From assembly GCA_002376725.1 (NCBI GenBank), contig DFOM01000020.1:11023-25212 (forward strand): a DNA stretch of 14,190 nt, in the 5' to 3' direction. This document shows, piece by piece, positions 7,631-14,190 of this stretch; the stretch's first letter is position 1; each line of letters opens with the position of its first letter. A model generated the notes under the pieces. The model searched no databases. It was given only the letters and a program-made list of their open reading frames with translations, and was not told where the DNA came from. The stretch comes from Cloacimonetes bacterium UBA3541 (GTDB taxonomy: Bacteria > Cloacimonadota > Cloacimonadia > Cloacimonadales > Cloacimonadaceae). Both the position numbers and the translations under genes were made by a program.

Positions 7631-8199
7631 TAATCACCTCCTTTAATAGACATAAAACGACTATCACAATAGCTTAATTGTCCATTATCCCATTTTTCCA
7701 GATAGTTGCGGGTACAAAGATAGAGTCTCGGATTATCTTTTAATTCTGATAATAGAGAATCAGGAACAATCACTCCAAAACCTCTATCTTCTTTAAGAAA
7801 GGTAAAATCTTCTTTAAAATGTTCTGGTTTATTCCCAAAAAGAAGCTGTTCTGCATCACGATAATAACTTAGTTCTGATTCATCTTCTTCAGGATTATCT
7901 ATTCTTAATCTTCCCTTCAAAAAAGATCCACCTTTACCATCCGATTGTCTCCAGATATGTAGCTCTCTTTCTGAATCAAATATTCTTAGTTCTTCTATTT
8001 TATCCAGCTCCGTTAAATCTTCCACCAACTTAAAATGGTAATTACTAAATTCACCAAAACTGATGGCAGAAAGAGTGATGGCATAAACGAGATAATCTTT
8101 ATCTTTCAGATAGTTGTTAATTTCCTCTAGATTTTCCAGTCTATCAATAAAAATAGTTTTACTCTTTACTTGCTCTATTTTAGGTAATCCTTCCCTCAT
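7630..8199 (-). CDS. csx19: Csx19-like subunit of type III-D effector
   Basis: Encodes 189 residues without transmembrane segments or signal peptide. It resembles the TIGR03984/Csx19 family: the diagnostic segment LRIFDSERELHIWR at residues 71-84, LKGRLRIDN at 95-102, and the C-terminal RNYLEKWDNGQLSYCDSRF at 164-182. Csx19 is a component found only in III-D loci; its biochemical role is poorly defined, though in the III-Dv complex it is part of the particle. The gene overlaps its upstream neighbour by four bases (ATGA) and its downstream neighbour by one (TAATG), so it is co-translated with the Cas7 subunits. Confidence 0.82.
   Translation of the reverse strand: MREGLPKIEQVKSKTIFIDRLENLEEINNYLKDKDYLVYAITLSAISFGEFSNYHFKLVEDLTELDKIEELRIFDSERELHIWRQSDGKGGSFLKGRLRIDNPEEDESELSYYRDAEQLLFGNKPEHFKEDFTFLKEDRGFGVIVPDSLLSELKDNPRLYLCTRNYLEKWDNGQLSYCDSRFMSIKGGD
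7633..7644 (-). promoter_or_regulatory. Very strong Shine-Dalgarno inside the csx19 3' end
   Basis: On the - strand AAAGGAGGTGAT is almost fully complementary to the 16S rRNA 3' end and lies six bases before the ATG of the Cas7-insertion gene. It also encodes the last four residues, KGGD, of Csx19. It fixes the start codon choice at 7630 and suggests that the last subunit is translated efficiently and independently of ribosome carry-over. Confidence 0.85.
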
Positions 8200-9608
8200 T
8201 TTTCCTCCTGAGCAATTGCTTTTTTAAATTTGACCATAACAGATAAAATGTCTTTTTTATCGCTATTAGATATAAGTGCTTGTATATAACTATCAAAAAG
8301 CTTTTGGGATGCTTCATCTAGATCTTGAAAATCATTTATATTTATTATTTTCCCAGAATCTGAGATGATTGCATTCATACCTTTTAATAAACCTCTACCT
8401 ACATTCTTTTCACCACCAAGAGGAAGTTCAGAGTTATATAAATCTTTTAAGAGAAGTAGTAATAATCCCTTTTGTGAAGAAAGTGGCTTATGAATGGTTA
8501 ATGTTAGGTCAATCAGTTGGGCTTCTTCAGTAGCAGGAAATACAGGCATTGAATCAAAAAGAGCTCCTTCTATAGTTCCTCCTGTAAAACGATCTATCTT
8601 CACTCTGTTTTGCAATTCGCATTTAACATTATCTATAACTGTTTCCGTAACATAAAGGGAGGAGGGAACAGTATAGGCTTTATCCTTATCCCGAGAAGCA
8701 GAACCAAACAGAGCAGTTATAAAGAGATCAACCTCTTCATCATTATTATCCCACAGAAGATTTAATATCTTTTGTGCTCTAGCTCTTAAGGCTCCCCTTA
8801 AAGATGTCCCGGGTAGCACAAACTCATCGCCACATTTCAATTGAATGGCATCTGAACCATAAGGAGTTTTGGCATAAGAGCGAATGAGAAAAGAATTAAC
8901 TATCTGGAAAGAGGCGGTAATCGTAAAATCATTATTAATAGGCTTACTCTTTTCATAGCGGGAAAGCACATTTTCTATTTCTTTTTTCAAGAGATAAGCT
9001 GCAGCTTTCTTTTTATCCGTAAAATCATATTCCATCAACCGAATATTATGTACTTGCAAATGCCCAAATCCAGAACTGGTTTTTCCCCCTAAAGCAATAT
9101 GATTATGTTGAAGAACTCCTAATATATTTTCCATTAATTCCTTACATTCGTCATAGGTGCCCTCTTCTACGGTTAAACTCATTTCTAAGGAAAAATTATT
9201 CCCCGGCTCTAACACTTGATAATCAAACTTGGCACCTTCTTCAACTAATCCGGTTTGCGGATTAATCATTATACCATCTCTTATAGTAGTATTAGTTCCA
9301 GGACCATTAGTTAAAAGTAAATCATCGCAAATAATATAAGATTGATGTTCAAACTTATTTTGTTCTGGTTTGTTTTCTTCTGCATTTTTATCATTTTCCC
9401 CTACTTTCTTTTGACCAAAATACTTTTTCTTTTTATCTGTTTGAAGTTCAGTGCAAAGTTTCCCCATAAAGGAACTGGCCGGAATATAAGGCATTCCCTT
9501 TTTATCTAATAAAATGTCACGATCACTTATTTCTGATTCACCACTGCCAATCATCAAAGGACTGATCAATTCCAGATCAGCTTTTAAAATTATCTTGCCA
9601 TAATTCAT
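8196..9608 (-). CDS. Tandem double Cas7 (Cas7-2x) of type III-D effector
   Basis: Encodes 470 residues made of two Cas7/RAMP units. Unit 1: MIGSGESEISDRDILLD then GMPYIPASSFMGKL (residues 19-51), closing with the glycine loop LGGKTSSGFG (173-182). Unit 2: TPYGSDAIQL then EFVLPGTSLRGALR (248-275), VKIDRFTGGT (336-345), and the glycine loop LGGEKNVGRGLL (397-408). Asp29 and Asp253 sit where Csm3 carries its RNA-cleaving aspartate, so both units may be active sites (inference from motif position). A charged insert at 66-86 and a helical tail after 425 are extra. In III-Dv particles a protein of this design covers two backbone positions. It overlaps both neighbours by 1-4 bases. Confidence 0.88.
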   Translation of the reverse strand: MNYGKIILKADLELISPLMIGSGESEISDRDILLDKKGMPYIPASSFMGKLCTELQTDKKKKYFGQKKVGENDKNAEENKPEQNKFEHQSYIICDDLLLTNGPGTNTTIRDGIMINPQTGLVEEGAKFDYQVLEPGNNFSLEMSLTVEEGTYDECKELMENILGVLQHNHIALGGKTSSGFGHLQVHNIRLMEYDFTDKKKAAAYLLKKEIENVLSRYEKSKPINNDFTITASFQIVNSFLIRSYAKTPYGSDAIQLKCGDEFVLPGTSLRGALRARAQKILNLLWDNNDEEVDLFITALFGSASRDKDKAYTVPSSLYVTETVIDNVKCELQNRVKIDRFTGGTIEGALFDSMPVFPATEEAQLIDLTLTIHKPLSSQKGLLLLLLKDLYNSELPLGGEKNVGRGLLKGMNAIISDSGKIININDFQDLDEASQKLFDSYIQALISNSDKKDILSVMVKFKKAIAQEEK

Positions 9609-11083
9609 TATTGTTCCTCCTTCTTGACCGGAACTGCAAGTTTTTTTCTCAAAAACCAGAAGAAATTTGATAGATAAACTTTATATGCCTCTTCTTGACT
9701 TATCTCTTCAATCTTAAATTCTTTTCGTAAATCTAACAAACTTGAAGAACCACTTTTAATATTTTCTCGCGTACTTATTATAGCATTAATTAATGAAGTT
9801 ATATTATTTCTGGACAGAAATTCATATAAATTCATATTGCCTATATAAGTTCTTTTCAATTTATCAATTGAAGTTTTATTTAATTGGTTTATCATATCAA
9901 AAAAATCATCCTGCAAAGAGAACCCTTCCAATTTAGCCGCAAGGCTTTTACTTAGTGTAGGAGATTCCAGAGTATTCGCTTTTTCCATAGCTTTATATTT
10001 CAATTCACTATATATAAGATTTTTATATATGTTTCCAACTACTTCTTTTAAAATAAGAGGAACATCAGTTTTAGGTTTTAGTGTTTTTATCGTTTTATCT
10101 TCATTAAGTATATAAATTTTTTCTGGAAGTTCCTTAAATTCTACCTGACCAAAACCTTCCCAGGTTCGTTTTCCTAAACCAAAGATCTGTATATCTTGAT
10201 AATTTTCTGGAAGTTTTTCTAATAAGAAGATGGAACCTGCTTTTAAAGTGTAATAGGAAGGTTTTTTGGCTTTCCAGGCTGTTACCGTAGATTCAGTTCT
10301 TCCAATTTCTGTATAAGCTTCTAATATATGGACTCCTAAAATCTTTTCTATTTCTTTAACTGTAGTGACAGAATAGCCAAATTCATTTAGAAGAATTAAA
10401 TCTGAGACACAATATAGATAGATAGGTGTAGGAAAATCTTTTAAGGCAGGAAGATCCTCTAAGTAAGAGTCAATGATTATAGCATTGCCATATTGTGCAG
10501 TTTTAGATTTGCCAATTCTAACCTCTTTTTCTTTAAGAAGTTCACTTATTAATTGCAGATCTTTTTCTTCACCGATAATCTCTCCGGCAAATATCTGGTC
10601 AGGTTTTAGTGCTTCGTAATTGAATACTACATTTTCTTCCGGTATTCCAGTTGCATAATTTCGCTGATGATGGAAGTTCAAACAGAATTCAAGTTTTTGC
10701 AGTTTAATATAATCTTCCATCATATTTATATAGGAATTAACTTCTTTATAATCCAGCAAGTTCTCTGTATTATTAATGGTATATTCATTAAGGATAAGTA
10801 GGTTGTATGCATCTCTTTTGTTCTGAAGAATATTCTTAGGAGAGGGAAAATAGTTAATACTATCTTTTTGTAAATATGAATTTCTGAATATGAGACCACC
10901 ACGAAGGAATAATCTTTCAAATTCTGAATCTGCCTTATATTGTTGCAGATATCTACCTGCCAGCATTCCTAAAATAGTTGTACCAGGTATGTAGGAAAGA
11001 CAGGAATTAGTTACCGAATCCCCTGAGCTTCCTGAGATAATGGTTGGTGCAGTAAGTTTGATTCTATATTTTAGACTTTTCAT
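9608..11083 (-). CDS. csx10: Csx10-type Cas5 protein with helical C-terminal domain
   Basis: Encodes 491 residues. The first two thirds are a RAMP protein of the Csx10/Cas5 group that caps the crRNA 5' handle end in III-D complexes: SYIPGTTILGMLAGRYL at residues 30-46, a first glycine-rich stretch RIGKSKTAQYGN (189-200) and a second GLGKRTWEGFGQVEF (302-316). From about 340 to 491 the sequence changes to predicted alpha-helix, without glycine loop or IPG motif. Because no separate cas11/csm2 gene exists in the operon, this tail is a candidate Cas11-like small subunit; Cas5-Cas11 order is known from the III-Dv Cas7-Cas5-Cas11 fusion. The family call is firm as RAMP, good for Csx10; the Cas11 idea is inference. 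Confidence 0.8.
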   Translation of the reverse strand: MKSLKYRIKLTAPTIISGSSGDSVTNSCLSYIPGTTILGMLAGRYLQQYKADSEFERLFLRGGLIFRNSYLQKDSINYFPSPKNILQNKRDAYNLLILNEYTINNTENLLDYKEVNSYINMMEDYIKLQKLEFCLNFHHQRNYATGIPEENVVFNYEALKPDQIFAGEIIGEEKDLQLISELLKEKEVRIGKSKTAQYGNAIIIDSYLEDLPALKDFPTPIYLYCVSDLILLNEFGYSVTTVKEIEKILGVHILEAYTEIGRTESTVTAWKAKKPSYYTLKAGSIFLLEKLPENYQDIQIFGLGKRTWEGFGQVEFKELPEKIYILNEDKTIKTLKPKTDVPLILKEVVGNIYKNLIYSELKYKAMEKANTLESPTLSKSLAAKLEGFSLQDDFFDMINQLNKTSIDKLKRTYIGNMNLYEFLSRNNITSLINAIISTRENIKSGSSSLLDLRKEFKIEEISQEEAYKVYLSNFFWFLRKKLAVPVKKEEQ

Positions 11084-11748
11084 AGTTCCTTCTCCAGCTT
11101 TTGTTTTAAGAATTGAGTTAAAGAATTGCCTTGCTCATCTAAGATTTCTACTTCTATTTTCCCAAAACCGCGATTACGTTTACTTCCCATTCTATCCAGA
11201 TACAAGGAAATAAAAGCTAATAATTTTTCTACATTTTCATTTTTATAATTAACCGTGATATAGCCCGAGAATTCATTCTGACCACTTAAAACCCGAATTG
11301 TTCTTAAAGAATGTTCTTTGGTAATCTTGGTTTCAGGATCAATAGCAGTTTGATGACGCACATCAGTAAAATAGTCTACCACCGCATTATAATTAAAAAA
11401 GCTCGGATATTTATCTTTTAGATAATCACACCACTGATTCAATTTTTCCCTTTCAAAAATATATAAATTATCAAAGATAACATTAGGTGTAGCATCTGTG
11501 CTTCCCATTTCACCAAAGAGTTTATCAATGATACTTATTCCTTCTGGAAGTGATATAAGATTTTTAAATCCTTCAATTGTTAATAAATCTTCAGCAGCAT
11601 TTCGGAACAAACCCTTAATTCTTTTCGCAGGAATATAGGGAAATCCATTATCATCAAACACAATATCATTATCTATTATCGGTCCAAAAGCTTCAGGAGA
11701 ACCAATGATGGTATCCGATAGGGTCTTTATTATAACTTTATACCTCAT
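11080..11748 (-). CDS. Single-domain Cas7 (Csm3-like RAMP)
   Basis: Encodes 222 residues, one Cas7 unit that forms part of the crRNA-bound backbone. The N-terminal segment FGPIIDNDIVFD followed by GFPYIPAKRIKGLFRNAA (residues 21-52) is the Csm3-like thumb and RAMP motif; Asp26 aligns by position with the RNA-cleaving aspartate of Csm3. VRHQTAIDPET and SLRTIRVL near 130-150 are typical for small III-D Cas7 proteins, and the glycine loop GSKRNRGFG is at 188-196. The start overlaps cas10 by 11 bases and its Shine-Dalgarno (GAGGAGGGG) lies in the cas10 coding end. It could be labelled csm3; orthology to a particular subunit is not fixed. Confidence 0.88.
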   Translation of the reverse strand: MRYKVIIKTLSDTIIGSPEAFGPIIDNDIVFDDNGFPYIPAKRIKGLFRNAAEDLLTIEGFKNLISLPEGISIIDKLFGEMGSTDATPNVIFDNLYIFEREKLNQWCDYLKDKYPSFFNYNAVVDYFTDVRHQTAIDPETKITKEHSLRTIRVLSGQNEFSGYITVNYKNENVEKLLAFISLYLDRMGSKRNRGFGKIEVEILDEQGNSLTQFLKQKLEKEL

Positions 11749-13183
11749 TTGACCCCTCCTCTGGTAACAAATCCAAGAGTTCTATTATATCAAGATAGAT
11801 AGTTTTCCCGCCGAAAGTAAAATTGTCAGAGTGTTTATAATTTTCAAAAGCTTTACCTTTATAAAAAAGTTCCAATTCTCCTCTGGTTTCCAATTCTTGG
11901 AAAAAGGCTCTTCTTTCGCTGGAATCCTTATAAAGCACTTCTCTAAATTTTGCTAATTTGGATTTGGGCCAGGTCTTGGCAAAATTTTTTGCATTTTCTA
12001 TCTGATCTTCTAAATCTTTAATTTTATAAGGACGATAGAGAAGCTCAATTCCATCCACTGATTTATATTGAACCTTTCTAACTTTCTCAAGATCAGAATA
12101 GATGGAGGCATTTATCCTATGAAAATCAATATAGCTTTCATTCTCGTTCTCTTTAAATCTTTTATTTTTGGCAGAGCTACATAATGCTTCCGCTGCTTTG
12201 TAAGTCTGAAAGAAAGGAAAATTGGTTTTGGCAATAGCAATTCCAGCACAGAAAGTTATATCTTTCTCATTTAATATTGTCTTAATCTGGTCAATATAGG
12301 TGCAGGCAAGAACTATCCCCAGTTTACCTTCGCAAACAAAGGTGATATCATCACCTCCAATATAAATAGGACGCAGAGGAATTGGCAAGGATTCAGCATT
12401 CTCAGAATTTATTTCTTGTTCATAATACTTCCATTTACCTTTACGAATATTATCTGCAAGAATTTTAATAGTGGCTTTAAGTGCATCAGACATTGCATTA
12501 TTCATTTTCCGGGATAAGTTCTGATATTCTGCTAATGTTTTTTGACCTTTATAGAGTTTACCTATATCATTACCATCAATATAAACAACAGCAAGATGAG
12601 AATCTTCGCCTTCTTTTTGACCAAGTTTATTAAATTCCTCACTTAATACAAATTCTTTGCCCATAATATTCTGATATTCTTTATTTATTTTATCTTTCGC
12701 TTTGTCAGCAGCTATTCTTTTAGCTTTAACAACCTCAGAGATATATTTTCTACTGCCCTCAGAATAATCCACATATTGAGCACTGAGAGGTCCAGAACTA
12801 CATTGAGCATTTACCCCATAGGAACGCAATGTAGTGATTTGCTGATGAGTTTGTTTTTCTTCTTGCAGTTTTTGATGTAATCTTTCCATTCGTGAAGAAA
12901 AGTTCTCTTCTTCCCTGGTTTCTTCAATAACAGCGTTAAAACTTAATCCTGGAGCAGTTTCAAATATTGCTCTGGATAAATTTTTAACAATTTCTTTGGC
13001 TTGAGTTTCGCTATCACAATGCAAATATAAGTTTCCTCCACCACAAAATCCTTTCTCTTCATCTTTAAAATCATCAAAGATGTGAGAGACCAAATAGGAA
13101 GCACCTAAGTTGTCTCTCAACTTATTGGAGGAAAAAATATAGTCCTGAATAGCTCTTAAATCAATTAATACATCGTAGCTCAT
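11738..13183 (-). CDS. cas10: Cas10 without HD domain, with GGDD cyclase motif
   Basis: Encodes 481 residues, the large subunit of the type III effector. It begins directly with the palm-type segment LIDLRAIQDYIFSSNKLRDNLGASYLV (residues 6-32; split here as one region), so the N-terminal HD nuclease is absent. A first palm-like strand VVYIDGNDIGKLY is at 199-211; the second palm has the intact catalytic loop YIGGDDITF at 274-282 and CAGIAIAKTNFPF at 312-324. The C-terminal part (about 370-481) is helical. No CxxC zinc pairs are evident. Intact GGDD predicts cyclic oligoadenylate synthesis on target RNA binding; lack of HD predicts no single-strand DNase. HD-less Cas10 is typical of subtype III-D. 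Confidence 0.93.
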   Translation of the reverse strand: MSYDVLIDLRAIQDYIFSSNKLRDNLGASYLVSHIFDDFKDEEKGFCGGGNLYLHCDSETQAKEIVKNLSRAIFETAPGLSFNAVIEETREEENFSSRMERLHQKLQEEKQTHQQITTLRSYGVNAQCSSGPLSAQYVDYSEGSRKYISEVVKAKRIAADKAKDKINKEYQNIMGKEFVLSEEFNKLGQKEGEDSHLAVVYIDGNDIGKLYKGQKTLAEYQNLSRKMNNAMSDALKATIKILADNIRKGKWKYYEQEINSENAESLPIPLRPIYIGGDDITFVCEGKLGIVLACTYIDQIKTILNEKDITFCAGIAIAKTNFPFFQTYKAAEALCSSAKNKRFKENENESYIDFHRINASIYSDLEKVRKVQYKSVDGIELLYRPYKIKDLEDQIENAKNFAKTWPKSKLAKFREVLYKDSSERRAFFQELETRGELELFYKGKAFENYKHSDNFTFGGKTIYLDIIELLDLLPEEGSNEV

Positions 13184-13195
13184 AAATCCCTCTCT

Positions 13196-14190
13196 TTATA
13201 TTTTAATATGTTCAACTATAATTTTTCGTATTTCATTCTTGTCCATAGTTAGATCTTCTAAACCAAGACATAAGAATTTAGATTCTAATGAACCAACCTC
13301 TATAAACAAATCATCCATTAAGTCTTGATTATTGCTTCTGTTTAATAAAGATACCTGAATAATTTTTGATTCATCGCCACCTAATTGATGTGCTCTATGT
13401 AAAGCTTCAAATGCTTTCAGTTTTACCGTTCCTTTATCCTTAGCAGCGGTTATAGAAATAACATTTAATTGATATCCATATACTGCACATATATCAAGTT
13501 GAAATGGTATTTTTTTACCATCAATGGGAGTTATAAGATTATCAAAATAAAAAACAATATTTTCTGCAAGAATATTATTCTCTTCTACTAATTTGTCTTG
13601 GCTAGTTAATATATCATAAATCCAGTATTCCAACCAGGTTCCACCTAAAAATTCAAGTAAATGCTTAACTTTATCAACACCTTCAATACTTTCCCAGATA
13701 GGTTTAATAAGCTCGTTATTAATTAAAATACTTTTTTCCTCATCAGTGATTTTTTCTTTAAAACTATTGGTTCTCCCCTTTTTCTCTTTAAATTTTTCCG
13801 CATCAAATCCAATCTGAGGATTGTAAAAATTGTCTATTCTCCCATTATGTAAATACTCTTCAAATTTATTTAACGCAGGTTTATATTGTTTCAGTTTTTC
13901 AAAGTCATATGCAGATATATTTTTACATTTAGAATCGGGAAATTTACTTTCTACTTTAAAATTATGTAGATAACCAATTTCTGCTAAACTTAAGTTAAGA
14001 TAATCTAAATCCCTGAGATCTTCACTTAGGTTATATGATTGCTCATCATATAAAATTAATTGATGAGTGCGTGCATCAAGATACGAAGATGAAAATTGAT
14101 CTTTATATTTGTACTTACATTCATCATAGAAAAATACTGACATAGATTTGGTCCCACCCGTAAAATTAAGTTCAATGCTATTATTATTAC
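13196..14190 (-). CDS. CARF / PD-(D/E)XK protein of the Card1-Can2 (DUF1887) group, 5' partial
   Basis: The frame stays open to the window edge, so the 5' end is missing; the ATG at 14143 is internal. Upstream of it the frame reads SIELNFTGGTKSM, matching the N-x-TGGTK-x-M motif of the CARF domain in Card1/Can2-type proteins. Numbering from the Met at 14143, the C-terminal nuclease-like domain shows EFLGGTWLEYWIYDIL (164-179), FQLDICAVYGYQL (214-226) with Asp217, and KLKAFEALHRAHQLGGDE (241-258). Where the family normally has E-x-K, this protein has Ser230-Ile-Thr232. Known relatives are activated by cyclic oligoadenylate and cut DNA and/or RNA; the expected role is the ancillary effector triggered by the Cas10 encoded 12 bases downstream. 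Confidence 0.85.
   Translation of the reverse strand, partial: NNNSIELNFTGGTKSMSVFFYDECKYKYKDQFSSSYLDARTHQLILYDEQSYNLSEDLRDLDYLNLSLAEIGYLHNFKVESKFPDSKCKNISAYDFEKLKQYKPALNKFEEYLHNGRIDNFYNPQIGFDAEKFKEKKGRTNSFKEKITDEEKSILINNELIKPIWESIEGVDKVKHLLEFLGGTWLEYWIYDILTSQDKLVEENNILAENIVFYFDNLITPIDGKKIPFQLDICAVYGYQLNVISITAAKDKGTVKLKAFEALHRAHQLGGDESKIIQVSLLNRSNNQDLMDDLFIEVGSLESKFLCLGLEDLTMDKNEIRKIIVEHIKI

Noticed and set aside
10726..10920. 64-residue frame on the - strand within csx10
   Set aside because: It is in another frame of a well-supported gene and has no family resemblance or ribosome binding site.
5480..13183. Type III-B (Cmr) or III-E (single-protein) system
   Set aside because: Csx10, Csx19 and the TIGR03986-like protein with an HD-less Cas10 point to III-D; the subunits are separate genes and Cas10 is present, unlike III-E.
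13196..14143. Complete 315-residue protein starting at 14143
   Set aside because: The frame continues upstream to the edge and encodes the conserved TGGTK motif just before this Met.

Overview
The window joins a housekeeping translation operon to a type III CRISPR-Cas effector operon. The left part (about 190-4030, + strand) carries rplM, rpsI, rpsB, tsf, pyrH and frr in the order common in many bacteria, followed by a class II tRNA nucleotidyltransferase (cca-like, 4136-5449). The DNA is AT-rich, Shine-Dalgarno sites are strong (AAGGAG to AAAGGAGGTGAT), EF-Ts is the short type and S2 has a long poly-glutamate tail. This indicates a Gram-negative-type, low-GC bacterium. A Cloacimonadota-like lineage is my guess from general resemblance only; nothing in the window proves it.

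The right part (14190 down to 5480, - strand) is one compact seven-gene operon converging on cca, separated from it by a perfect 10-bp hairpin that can serve as a terminator for both sides. In order of transcription it encodes: (1) a CARF/PD-(D/E)XK protein of the DUF1887/Card1-Can2 group, cut by the window edge; (2) a Cas10 without HD domain but with an intact GGDD cyclase motif; (3) a single Cas7 (Csm3-like); (4) a Csx10-type Cas5 with an extra alpha-helical C-terminal domain; (5) a tandem double Cas7; (6) Csx19; (7) a large Cas7 with a long internal insertion. This set fits subtype III-D, related in composition to the fused-subunit III-Dv complexes but with a different fusion pattern.

How the parts would work together (established for the families, inferred here): the Cas7 subunits and the Csx10 protein hold a crRNA and cleave target RNA; target binding makes Cas10 synthesise cyclic oligoadenylate; this activates the CARF nuclease-like protein. 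No HD nuclease, Cas6, Cas1/Cas2 or CRISPR array lies in the window, so crRNA supply must come from elsewhere. Six of the seven cas genes overlap a neighbour by 1-11 bases, and the ribosome binding sites of five of them are written inside the last codons of the preceding gene.

The points most worth following are: the first cas gene really extends past the right edge (its CARF TGGTK motif lies upstream of the apparent start); its nuclease domain lacks the canonical E-x-K; the small subunit Cas11 seems to exist only as the tail of Csx10; and a structured leader precedes rpsB.
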